From: CAIYRG01 sp964494505
GTDB taxonomy: Bacteria; Pseudomonadota; Alphaproteobacteria; Micropepsales; Micropepsaceae
Assembly: GCA_964494505.1 (NCBI GenBank)
Contig: CAZBRO010000021.1
Location: 31,123 to 95,122 of the forward strand
Length of the DNA: 64,000 bases
Direction: 5' to 3'
Part shown: one piece after another, positions 39,299 to 47,173 of the stretch
Layout: every line of letters starts with the position of its first letter
How positions within the stretch are numbered: position 1 is the first letter of the stretch
Notes under the pieces: generated by a model
Database searches by the model: none
What the model was told of the DNA's origin: nothing
Seen by the model: the letters and a program-made list of their open reading frames with translations, nothing else
Position numbers and translations under genes: made by a program

Positions 39299-41494
39299 AT
39301 GGCAAATTTGCGCGCCCACATTTCCGGGGACAATCCGGACTCCGCAAAGACACAGGGAGCGGCGCCCGATTTGCTGCCCGACAAGGATGCGGGGACAAAA
39401 TCTGAGATCCACCACATCGAGGAACCGCGCGAGGCGAGGCCCGGACCGGGGATGGAAGCGCCCCGCAGCGGCGTCGGAATCCTGATCTTCGCGACGATTA
39501 TGGCGCTGTTCTGGGTCGGCGCCGCGATGGCCTATCTCTGGGGGTATTTCGGCCAGGACAGCGCGTCGCGGATCGATGCCCAGCTCATAGGGTTCGCTGT
39601 GGCGATGACTTTCCTGCCGCCTTTGCTGTTCATCGGGGCGGGCTTTGCGTTCGCCCGGGCGCTGACGCTGTCCGACACGGCACGCCAGCTTGCGTTCGTT
39701 TCCGACCGGCTGACGGAGGCCGACGATACCGCCGCGGACAACGCGCAGCGCGTCGGCCGCACGGTGCGGCGCGAGCTCGATGCGCTGTCGGCGGGGCTCG
39801 ACACCGCATTCACCCGTTTCCGCGCGCTCGAAACCGCACTCGAAGATCGCATCGCGCAGTTGAACGATGCGAGCGCGCGCGCCGGCGTGAAGGCCGAAAC
39901 CATCGCCCAGCGGCTGAATGCGGAACGCGAACGGATCGAAGACCTGGCTTCCGAATTGGAAGGAGCATCGGCGCGCGCGGCCGAAACGCTGGCCGGACGA
40001 ACGGCGCAACTGAAACTCATGATCGAAGATGCGGGAAGCGCCCTTCAAGCGGTGGGCCAGACGCTGGATTCGCAGGTCGCCCAATTCCGTCAGGCTGCGG
40101 AAAACGCCGTGCATGCGCCGCAAGCGGTTGCGACCGAACTCGACCGTCAGGCCCAGCAGATCGAGAACGCCGGAGAAGCTGCGGCCGCACGCGCCGAGTT
40201 CGTGCTGGCGCGCCAGGAGCGCCAGCGTGTCGCCATGGGCGAATTGAGCACGCGGCTGAAAGAAGAAGGCGAAGGCCTGGAGCGCGCGCTGCAGGCCCAG
40301 CGTGACGCGGTGGAACGGGCCACAGGGGCGCTGTCCCAATCGGCAGCACAGGTGAACGAGACGGCGGGAGCGGGGCTTGCCCGCATCGATGCCGCGATGA
40401 CAAGCACCGGCACGGCGCTTGCGGGCCAGGCACAGAAATTGAACGAGATCGCCGAACACGGTTTGCGCCGCCTGGACGCGGCCCTCGTCAACGCCGCATC
40501 GCGCTCGACCCAATTGACGGTGGGCTTCGGCAACGATGCCGCGCGGATCAAGAAGATCTCCGAGGATGCGATTGCGGATGTTGCGCGGCTGGTCGATTCC
40601 TTGCGGGAGTCGACGCTTAGCGCCGGGGCCCTGCTGGCGGACAGCACCGAATCGGCCAAGAAGCGCTCGGTCGATTTCGTCGGAGAGGCGATGGCCCAAT
40701 CCGACCGCCTGCTGCGGGCGGCTGCACTCGTGGCCGAAGAAGTCGAGAAGGCGCGCGCAAGCTTGGCACGGGCGGTGGAGGACGCGGAGCGCCATATGGT
40801 GGCGCTTCCGGGAATCGCCCAGCAGGAAGCCCAGCGCGTGCGCGAGACGCTCCGCGCCGAAACCGAACAAGTGCTCGACATGTCGGCGCGCGCCATCACG
40901 ACGCTGCAGAATCGCAGCAGCAGCCGGAGACCCGCTCCCGAGCCGATGCAGATTCCCGGCGAGCCGCCGATTCCCGAAACCCAGCCCGAAGGCTTGCGCG
41001 GGCTCGCGCGCCGGCTCACCGGCTCCCGGCGCCGGCCCGAGCCGAAGATCGAGCGCCCGAAGGACGCATACGAACTTTCGGCGGTGCTCGCCGCTGCCGA
41101 AGCGGGAGGCAAGCCCGGATTGCGGCCCGGTGCGGTCGCAAGTCTTGCGGCGCTGCAGGCGGCTCTCGCCGATCTTGCGGGCGATCTTGAGGACCTGGCG
41201 GGCGAAACCTCCGATCCCGTGCTGTGGCGGCGGTATCTCGATGGCGACCGCGGCGTATTCGCGCGCCGGCTCGCGGGTTCGATCGGCCCCGAAACGGTCA
41301 ACCGCATCACCGAACTCTATCGGGAGAACCCGCGTTTCCACGATGCAGCCGAAGGATATATGGCGGAGTTCGAGCAGCTCCTGGCCCGGGCGCGCGAGGG
41401 CGACCGGGACGGGTTCCTGGCCTCCACGCTGCTCACGGCGGACACGGGCAAGATCTATCTGGCCATCGCCTACGCGTTGGGAAGATTGGAATGA
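39299..41494 (+). CDS. Large two-TM coiled-coil protein (TipN-like layout)
   Basis: 731 residues. A disordered N-terminus (1-55), two membrane helices (about 58-82 and 95-120), a very long Ala/Glu/Arg-rich helical coiled coil (about 135-560), a basic Pro-rich linker (560-590) and a small C-terminal helical domain (about 600-731, LWRRYLDGDRGVFARRLAG, YRENPRFHDAAEGYMAEFEQLL, TADTGKIYLAIAYALGRLE). This layout resembles the Caulobacter polarity factor TipN, which has two N-terminal TM helices and a long coiled coil, but sequence identity cannot be judged. It may organise a pole or division site. Its 3' end overlaps rsmB by 25 bp. Confidence 0.72.
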   Translation: MANLRAHISGDNPDSAKTQGAAPDLLPDKDAGTKSEIHHIEEPREARPGPGMEAPRSGVGILIFATIMALFWVGAAMAYLWGYFGQDSASRIDAQLIGFAVAMTFLPPLLFIGAGFAFARALTLSDTARQLAFVSDRLTEADDTAADNAQRVGRTVRRELDALSAGLDTAFTRFRALETALEDRIAQLNDASARAGVKAETIAQRLNAERERIEDLASELEGASARAAETLAGRTAQLKLMIEDAGSALQAVGQTLDSQVAQFRQAAENAVHAPQAVATELDRQAQQIENAGEAAAARAEFVLARQERQRVAMGELSTRLKEEGEGLERALQAQRDAVERATGALSQSAAQVNETAGAGLARIDAAMTSTGTALAGQAQKLNEIAEHGLRRLDAALVNAASRSTQLTVGFGNDAARIKKISEDAIADVARLVDSLRESTLSAGALLADSTESAKKRSVDFVGEAMAQSDRLLRAAALVAEEVEKARASLARAVEDAERHMVALPGIAQQEAQRVRETLRAETEQVLDMSARAITTLQNRSSSRRPAPEPMQIPGEPPIPETQPEGLRGLARRLTGSRRRPEPKIERPKDAYELSAVLAAAEAGGKPGLRPGAVASLAALQAALADLAGDLEDLAGETSDPVLWRRYLDGDRGVFARRLAGSIGPETVNRITELYRENPRFHDAAEGYMAEFEQLLARAREGDRDGFLASTLLTADTGKIYLAIAYALGRLE

Positions 41495-42747
41495 CGCTTG
41501 AGGCGGGCGGCGAAGAATCCGTCCATGCCGCCTTTGTCCGCCCAAAAGCAGGGCAGTGTCTTCAGGTCGCCCTCGGGTGAAACGAAGGCGGGATCGAACG
41601 CCTCTCCGGCCGTGACGGCCACGCGCGCGAAATCCGTCCGTCTGCGGAGGAAGGAGCCGATCTGCTCTTCGGCCTCTTCGGGTTCGAGCGAGCAGACGGC
41701 ATAGACGAGCGTTCCCCCTTCGGCGGTCATGTCGGCCGCGGCATCGAGCAATTCGGATTGCAGACCTTCGGAGATGCCGATGTCGGCGGCCCCTTTCGAC
41801 CATGGAAGATCGGGATGGCGCCTGATCGTGCCCGTCGCCGTGCAAGGCGCATCCAAAAGAACGAAAGGCGCAGGGTTGGGCGGACGCCAATCGCGCGCAT
41901 CGGCCGCTACCAGTTCGGCGGAAAGATGGAGCCGCGCGAGGTTTTCGCGCACCAGCGACAGCCGCTCGGACGAAATATCGACGGAGGTCACGCGGGCTCC
42001 TGCTGCGGCAAGCTGCGCGGTCTTGCCGCCCGGCGCGGCGCAAAGCTCGATCGCGTGTTGCCCGGCGACATCGCCCAGCAGAAGCACCGGCAGCGAGGCC
42101 GCGAAATCCTGCACCCACCAACGGCCCTCGCGGAATCCGGGAAGCTCCTCGATACGGCCCGCTTCGGTCAGCCTCAGCCGCCCCGGCGCCAGCCGCATCG
42201 CGGCGGGCAAATCCGTACACGGATCGTCCAGCGACTTCAGGGTCAAATCGAGCGGCGGCACCGAAAGATGCGCCAGCGCGATGGCGCGCGCGGTCTCTTC
42301 GCCGTAACGCTCAACCCAGCGCGGCCACAGCCAATCGGGCGTGTTCAGCAAGGCGGCGTCCTGCCCGACAACGCCCGCCGCCCCTTCGCGCGTCACGCGG
42401 CGGAGGACGGCGTTGATCAGCCCCTTGAAATGCACCGCCTTGGCATCGGCCTGCGCGAGGCGGTTGGCGGCGTCCACCGCCGCGTGGGGCGCTACGTCCA
42501 GGAACAGGAGCTCGCAGGCCCCCGCGATCAGGATTTCCAGCGTAGGACCGGCCTTATGCGGCGGCGGCGCTTTGGGCACGAAGTCCCGGATCAGCGCTTC
42601 CAGTTGCCCGAACCGGCGCAGGGAGGTTGCCGCGATGGTGCGCGCGAAGCCGGCATCGCGCGGGGGGAGATGCGCCGCGTTCAGCGCCTCGGCGGCCGCA
42701 AGATCGAGCGGCCGCTTCTTGCGCAGCACGTCGGAGAGGATGGCCAC
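41470..42747 (-). CDS. rsmB: 16S rRNA (cytosine-C5) methyltransferase RsmB
   Basis: 425 residues. An N-terminal NusB-like domain (ILSDVLRKKRPLDLAAAEAL, PHAAVDAANRLAQADAKAVHFKGLINAVLRRV) and a C-terminal SAM methyltransferase (IELCAAPGGKTAQLA, FVLLDAPCTATGTIRRHPDL with first catalytic Cys, and YAVCSLEPEEAEEQI with second). It methylates C967 of 16S rRNA. The start is taken at GTG 42747, which follows GGAAGG; the frame is open further upstream through htpX, so the exact start is uncertain. Confidence 0.92.
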   Translation of the reverse strand: MAILSDVLRKKRPLDLAAAEALNAAHLPPRDAGFARTIAATSLRRFGQLEALIRDFVPKAPPPHKAGPTLEILIAGACELLFLDVAPHAAVDAANRLAQADAKAVHFKGLINAVLRRVTREGAAGVVGQDAALLNTPDWLWPRWVERYGEETARAIALAHLSVPPLDLTLKSLDDPCTDLPAAMRLAPGRLRLTEAGRIEELPGFREGRWWVQDFAASLPVLLLGDVAGQHAIELCAAPGGKTAQLAAAGARVTSVDISSERLSLVRENLARLHLSAELVAADARDWRPPNPAPFVLLDAPCTATGTIRRHPDLPWSKGAADIGISEGLQSELLDAAADMTAEGGTLVYAVCSLEPEEAEEQIGSFLRRRTDFARVAVTAGEAFDPAFVSPEGDLKTLPCFWADKGGMDGFFAARLKRHSNLPNA

Positions 42748-42797
42748 CGCTGCCTTCCGTGCAGCGAATCCGGGCGGGGGCGAATCGCTTCGGCCGC

Positions 42798-43670
42798 TCA
42801 ACTCCAGGGGCCGTGGTCGGGAGCCTGACCCATCTCGGCGGCCATGGCCTTCAGCCGCGCGATGCGTTCTTCGGTCGAAGGATGGCTGGCGAAGAGATTG
42901 CCCAAATTGCCGCCATGCAGCGGATTGATGATGAACATATGCGCCGTGGCCGGGTGGGCTTCGGCGTCCACATTCTCGACGCGTTCCGCCGCGGTCGAAA
43001 TCCGCTGCAGCGCGGAGGCGAGCCACAAGGGCCGGCCCGAAAGCATCGCGCCGGACCGATCGGCTTCGAATTCGCGCGTGCGGCTGACCGCCATTTGCAC
43101 CAGGGCGGCTGCCAACGGCGCCAGGATCATGATCATGATCGAGCCCATGGCGCCCAACTGGTTGTTCCGCCGGTCCCCGCCGAACCAGAAGGCCATGTTC
43201 GCGAGCATCGAAATCGCCCCCGCCATCGTGGCGGTGATGGTCATGGTGAGCGTGTCGCGGTTCTTCACATGCGAAAGTTCATGCGCCAGCACGCCCGCAA
43301 GTTCCTCCTGATTCAGCCGCTCCAGGATGCCGGTGGTGCAGCAGACCGCGGCGTGCTCCGGGCTGCGCCCCGTCGCAAAGGCGTTCGGCTGCGGGTTCTC
43401 GGCGATGAAGACCCGCGGCATCGGGAGGCCCGCGTTCCGCGACAGCACGCGGACCAGATGGACGAGATCGGGGGCGGACGTATCGTCCACCTCGCGCGCG
43501 CCGTACATGGAAAGGACCATTTTGTCCGAGTTCCAATAGGCGAAAAGATTGGTCCCGGCGGCGAACAGGAAGGCCATCATCATGCCGGCCTCGCCCCCGA
43601 TCAGATAGCCGATCGCCAGGAACAGGCCGGTGAGTGCGGCCATCAGAATGCCGGTGCGTATCAGGTTCAT
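42798..43670 (-). CDS. htpX: Membrane zinc protease HtpX
   Basis: 290 residues. Two N-terminal membrane helices, M48 core with AHELSHVKNRDTL (zinc HELSH near 130), GRSPEHAAVCCTTGILE upstream, a second pair of helices, EFEADRSGAMLSG with the third ligand Glu, and the C-terminal LFASHPSTEERIARLKAM. It is an inner-membrane quality-control protease, often sigma-32 or Cpx regulated. rsmB follows 50 bp later. Confidence 0.96.
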   Translation of the reverse strand: MNLIRTGILMAALTGLFLAIGYLIGGEAGMMMAFLFAAGTNLFAYWNSDKMVLSMYGAREVDDTSAPDLVHLVRVLSRNAGLPMPRVFIAENPQPNAFATGRSPEHAAVCCTTGILERLNQEELAGVLAHELSHVKNRDTLTMTITATMAGAISMLANMAFWFGGDRRNNQLGAMGSIMIMILAPLAAALVQMAVSRTREFEADRSGAMLSGRPLWLASALQRISTAAERVENVDAEAHPATAHMFIINPLHGGNLGNLFASHPSTEERIARLKAMAAEMGQAPDHGPWS

Positions 43671-43762
43671 CGAAATACCCTCGAACGGCGCGCGGCCTCT
43701 TTTGGCGCGCGCCTCGGCTGTCTATGTAGGGACTGGCGGCTTTGTCGAAAAGATAGACGGCG

Positions 43763-43984
43763 ATGACGGACGATACGCAAGAACAACCTGAAGCTGTACC
43801 CGAAAGGCGGGAACTTCCGCCTGCCGCCCTTCGCGCGCTTGCCGAAGCCGAAGAGCGCCGGAAGAAGGCCGAGGAGGCCGCGAAGGCCACCGCGCCTGGA
43901 CCCAAGGAAATCGGCGGCCCCAGCGGCCCAGAGCCGACCCGCTATGGCGACTGGGAACGCAAGGGCATTTGTTCGGATTTTTAA
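43763..43984 (+). CDS. DUF1674 / succinate dehydrogenase assembly factor 4-like
   Basis: 73 residues. A Glu/Ala/Lys-rich helix precedes the C-terminal signature EIGGPSGPEPTRYGDWERKGICSDF, which matches DUF1674 (SDHAF4), a protein that in mitochondria binds flavinated SdhA. It is divergent from htpX with a 92-bp gap. No sdh gene is nearby. Confidence 0.92.
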   Translation: MTDDTQEQPEAVPERRELPPAALRALAEAEERRKKAEEAAKATAPGPKEIGGPSGPEPTRYGDWERKGICSDF

Positions 43985-43999
43985 TGATGGCAGTGGATT

Positions 44000-44028
44000 T
44001 TGTTCTTTATTTGTACTAGAAATATAAC
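44000..44028 (+). promoter_or_regulatory. Candidate promoter of the nuclease gene
   Basis: TTGTTC (44000-44005), 17 bp, TATAAC (44023-44028), in an A/T-rich patch that stands out from the GC-rich background. It lies 26 bp upstream of ATG 44055. Confidence 0.45.
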
Positions 44029-44054
44029 TTGAAGTTGCAATTTCTTGCGATTCG

Positions 44055-44537
44055 ATGTCCGAACATCGTGCCTGGAGTCTGCCCGGATTGGCCGGCGCTT
44101 TGCTGTTGCTCGCAGCCGCCTCCGATGATCCGGACCTCACGCCGGTGCCGCGATTTGTTATCGCCGAGGCGCTCGAAGGACCTGTCGCGGCCAAGGTCGA
44201 GCGCGTCATCGACGGCGACACCATAGAGGTAAAGGCGGCGATCTGGCTCGGGCAGACCCTGAATGTCCGGGTGCGAATCGACGGGGTGGATGCGCCGGAA
44301 ATGCAGGCCCGCTGCCCCGAGGAAAAGCGCCTTGCGCTGGCGGCGCGTGCGTTCCTGGCGCGGCGGCTGGACGGCGCTTCGGTCAAACTCACAGGGGTCG
44401 TCTACGACAAATATGGCGGCCGGGTGCGGGCCAAAGTGACCGATTCGCGGGGCGACATCGCGACCGCATTGCTGGCCTCAGGGTTGGCGCGGCCCTATCA
44501 CGGCGAGCGGCGCGAAACCTGGTGCGCCGTAACCTAG
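44055..44537 (+). CDS. Staphylococcal-nuclease-like (SNase/TNase) secreted nuclease
   Basis: 160 residues. An N-terminal hydrophobic segment (about 8-22, LPGLAGALLLLAAA) may be a signal or anchor. The SNase OB-fold follows: AKVERVIDGDTIEV, VRVRIDGVDAPEM (catalytic Arg and Glu), then VYDKYGGRVRAKV (second Arg) and ALLASGLARPYHG. The catalytic set looks intact, predicting Ca-dependent nuclease activity in the periplasm or outside. Convergent with the PCu(A)C-like gene. Confidence 0.88.
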   Translation: MSEHRAWSLPGLAGALLLLAAASDDPDLTPVPRFVIAEALEGPVAAKVERVIDGDTIEVKAAIWLGQTLNVRVRIDGVDAPEMQARCPEEKRLALAARAFLARRLDGASVKLTGVVYDKYGGRVRAKVTDSRGDIATALLASGLARPYHGERRETWCAVT

Positions 44538-44538
44538 C

Positions 44539-45165
44539 TTAGCGCTGGCTGACCCCTGCGGTTGTATCGCCCTTGCGTGCGGTGGTCGCGGGCGGCATGG
44601 CGGTCGCGCCAGCACCCAGAACCTTCACGGCCGTGCTCGACGTGCCGGCCTTGTCGAACTTGAACGTGACCAGGAAGCTGTCGCCTTCCTTCAAGGGGGC
44701 CTTCAGGCCGACCAGATTGAGATAGCGGCTTCCCGGCGCGAAATTCAGCGTGCCTCCCGGCGGAACGTCGATTTGCGGCATCGGCATGGGTTTGCCGGCC
44801 TCATCGCGCAGCTCGGCCTTGTCGGCGGCCGAAACTTCGACGCCGACAAGCTTATCGGCGTCCTTGGCGCTGACGATGTGGAAATAGACCGGCGCGGTGG
44901 TGGCATTGCCGCTCGCCCGCGTCCACGCCTCGGTAATGTCGATGTTCGCCTTGGCCGCAAGCGCAGCCGCGCGGGCGCGCGCCGCGTTGTCGCCGCCCGG
45001 CGCGGGCGTCGCTGCCGGAGCCGGATTGGTCCCGGGCGTCGGCAGCGGCAGGGTCTCCTGCGCGAAAGCCGCGATCGAACCGCCCAATATCGAAAGCGAG
45101 AGGGCTGCGGCCCAGAGGGCCCCCGAACCGTGCGCGGTTCCGCGCTGGGATTTCATGTTGGGCAT
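44539..45165 (-). CDS. PCu(A)C-fold periplasmic protein lacking copper ligands
   Basis: 208 residues with a signal peptide (to AFA|QE). The core follows PCu(A)C copper chaperones: ITEAWTRASGNATTAPVYFHIVSAKDADKLVGVEVSAADKAELRDE, PMPMPQIDVPPGGTLNFAPGSRYLNLVGLKAPLKEGDSFLVTFKFDKAG. The usual copper His in the VELHE strand is Arg here (AELRDE), and the H-x-M pair of the HIMLMGL strand is replaced (YLNLVGL). A Met pair remains in PMPMP. Copper binding is therefore doubtful. Pro/Ala linkers flank the domain. ATG 45165 is fixed by GGGAGG. Confidence 0.75.
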   Translation of the reverse strand: MPNMKSQRGTAHGSGALWAAALSLSILGGSIAAFAQETLPLPTPGTNPAPAATPAPGGDNAARARAAALAAKANIDITEAWTRASGNATTAPVYFHIVSAKDADKLVGVEVSAADKAELRDEAGKPMPMPQIDVPPGGTLNFAPGSRYLNLVGLKAPLKEGDSFLVTFKFDKAGTSSTAVKVLGAGATAMPPATTARKGDTTAGVSQR

Positions 45166-45329
45166 GGCGTCCTCCCTGTGAGAGCCATAGATTGCATCGG
45201 GATTTCTAGCGTCCAACCGGCGCTTTGGTTGCACCCCGAATTGGGGCATTCCTGAGGCTCGTTGGTATAAGCCCGCATCGGGCCCTTATAGTCCAGCCGG
45301 TGCTTCCGCTTAAGGAGAAGATTGCGCCG

Positions 45330-45518
45330 ATGACGGGTAAATTTCTCGTGGGCGTTGCGGTTGCGGTGGTGGCCCTCATTCTGCTTGCGGGCCTGTATAC
45401 GCTGTGGGTGGGGGGCGAAACCTCGCGCAATTGGTCGAACAGGCTGATGCGGCTGCGCGTGCTGGCGCAGCTGATCGCGATCATCATCATCCTCATCGTG
45501 CTCTATTTCGGCAAATGA
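45330..45518 (+). CDS. HIG1-domain twin-transmembrane protein
   Basis: 63 residues with two membrane helices (about 4-24 and 46-61) joined by a polar loop LWVGGETSRNWSNRLMRLRVLAQL, the HIG1 signature, which relates to respiratory supercomplex factors of mitochondria. ATG 45330 is preceded by AAGGAG. It is typical of Alphaproteobacteria and probably associates with cytochrome oxidase. It lies 96 bp before leuC. Confidence 0.83.
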   Translation: MTGKFLVGVAVAVVALILLAGLYTLWVGGETSRNWSNRLMRLRVLAQLIAIIIILIVLYFGK

Positions 45519-45614
45519 CCCCGGCTTGGCGGCGCAGCTTCGCCAAAAACGCTTGAGCCGCATGCCCCTTTTGATGTTGATACGGCACCCCATCTATTGC
45601 TCCAGGACAGACCC

Positions 45615-47042
45615 ATGAACAGCCACGCCCCCAAGACGCTCTACGACAAGATCTGGGATGCCCACCTCGTCCACGAGGCACCCGGCGAGGCGAGCGTGAT
45701 CTATATCGACCGGCATCTGGTGCATGAGGTCACGAGCGCCCAGGCCTTCGAGGGCCTGCGGGAAACCGGGCGCAAGGCGCGCCGGCCGGAATTGGCGCTC
45801 GCGGTCGCCGACCACAACGTCCCGACCACCGACCGCAAGAAGGGCATCACCGATCCCGATTCGGCGAACAGCGTGGCGACGCTGGAGCGCAACGCGCGCG
45901 AGTTCGGCATCGAATTCTTCGGCATGAACGACATCCGTCAGGGCATCGTGCACATCATCGGTCCCGAGCAGGGCTGGACGCTCCCCGGTCTCACCATCGT
46001 GTGCGGCGATTCCCACACCGCGACCCATGGCGCCTTCGGCTCGCTCGCTTTCGGCATCGGCACGTCGGAGGTCGAGCATGTGCTGGCAACCCAGACGCTC
46101 CAGGCGACGCGCTCGAAGAACATGCGGGTGAACGTGACCGGGAAGCTCCCCATCGGCGTGACCGCAAAGGACATCATCCTCGCCATCATCGCCAAGATCG
46201 GGACGGCCGGCGGCACGGGTTACGTCATCGAATATGCGGGCGAAGCGATCCGCGCGCTCTCCATGGAAGGGCGCATGACGGTCTGCAACATGTCGATCGA
46301 GGCGGGCGCCCGCGGCGGCCTCATTGCAGCCGACGAGACCACGTTCGACTATTTGCGCGGCCGGCCGCGCACCCCCAAGGCCGGGGCCTGGGAGCAGGCC
46401 GTGAAATACTGGCGCACGCTGAAATCGGACGAAGGCGCGCATTTCGACGCCGAAGTGACGATCGATGCGAGCGACATCGTGCCCATGGTGACATGGGGCA
46501 CGAGCCCGGAGCAGGCGCTGCCCATCACGGGACGCGTGCCCGATCCCGCATCGGAAAGCGATTCGGGCAAGCGCGAAGGCATGCTGCGCGCGCTTGCCTA
46601 TATGGATTTGAAACCCGGCACGCCTTTGGCCGAGGTGAAGATCGACCGCGCCTTCATCGGCTCCTGCACCAATGGCCGCATCGAGGATTTGCGCGAGGCG
46701 GCGAAGATCGTGCAGCACGAATTGGCGAAGGGGCGGAAGGTTGCGCCCCATGTCGGCGCCATGGTGGTGCCCGGTTCGGGGTTGGTGAAGGAACAGGCGG
46801 AATCCGAAGGGCTGGACGAGATTTTCCTCAAAGCCGGGTTTGAATGGCGCGAGGCAGGATGTTCGATGTGCCTCGCCATGAACGCCGACCGGCTGGAGCC
46901 GGGCGAGCGCTGCGCGTCGACCTCCAACCGCAATTTCGAAGGCCGTCAGGGCCGCGGCGGGCGGACCCATCTGATGAGCCCCGCCATGGCGGCGGCGGCG
47001 GCCATCGCCGGCCACCTCACCGACGTGCGCGAGTTTCAGTAA
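45615..47042 (+). CDS. leuC: 3-isopropylmalate dehydratase large subunit
   Basis: 475 residues. Aconitase-family markers: VADHNVPTTDR, VCGDSHTATHGAFG, FIGSCTNGRIEDL (cluster Cys), EAGCSMCLAMN (two further cluster Cys) and STSNRNFEGRQGRGGRTHLMSP. With LeuD it isomerises 2- to 3-isopropylmalate in leucine synthesis. ATG 45615 is preferred to a TTG six codons earlier. leuD and leuB do not follow; a hairpin repeat ends the gene. Confidence 0.97.
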   Translation: MNSHAPKTLYDKIWDAHLVHEAPGEASVIYIDRHLVHEVTSAQAFEGLRETGRKARRPELALAVADHNVPTTDRKKGITDPDSANSVATLERNAREFGIEFFGMNDIRQGIVHIIGPEQGWTLPGLTIVCGDSHTATHGAFGSLAFGIGTSEVEHVLATQTLQATRSKNMRVNVTGKLPIGVTAKDIILAIIAKIGTAGGTGYVIEYAGEAIRALSMEGRMTVCNMSIEAGARGGLIAADETTFDYLRGRPRTPKAGAWEQAVKYWRTLKSDEGAHFDAEVTIDASDIVPMVTWGTSPEQALPITGRVPDPASESDSGKREGMLRALAYMDLKPGTPLAEVKIDRAFIGSCTNGRIEDLREAAKIVQHELAKGRKVAPHVGAMVVPGSGLVKEQAESEGLDEIFLKAGFEWREAGCSMCLAMNADRLEPGERCASTSNRNFEGRQGRGGRTHLMSPAMAAAAAIAGHLTDVREFQ

Positions 47043-47047
47043 GGCCT

Positions 47048-47076
47048 CCTCATCCTGAGCCTGTCGAAGGATGAGG
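47048..47076. repeat. CTTCGAC-GCTCAG hairpin repeat (copy 3, after leuC)
   Basis: CCTCATCCT-GAGCCTGTCGA-AGGATGAGG: a perfect 9-bp stem 6 bp after the leuC stop. It may terminate or stabilise the leuC transcript. Confidence 0.8.
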
Positions 47077-47141
47077 GGCTTACGCGTGACCGTCTTCCAT
47101 CCCCACCCCAACTCACCATGGCCTGGTCATCCTTCACAAGG

Positions 47142-47168
47142 TCACCCTTCGACAAGCTCAGGGTGAGG
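47142..47168. repeat. CTTCGAC-GCTCAG hairpin repeat (copy 4, after priA)
   Basis: TCACCCT-TCGACAAGCTC-AGGGTGA plus GG: a 7-bp stem located 6 bp beyond the priA stop and inverted relative to copy 3, so each convergent gene ends in its own hairpin. Confidence 0.8.
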
Positions 47169-47173
47169 AGCGT

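Noticed and set aside
39200..42220. Open frame of about 1,000 codons on the minus strand opposite the coiled-coil gene
   Set aside because: It is antisense to a convincing coiled-coil protein, is Arg/Gly/His-rich with no domain, and arises from high GC and codon-position bias.
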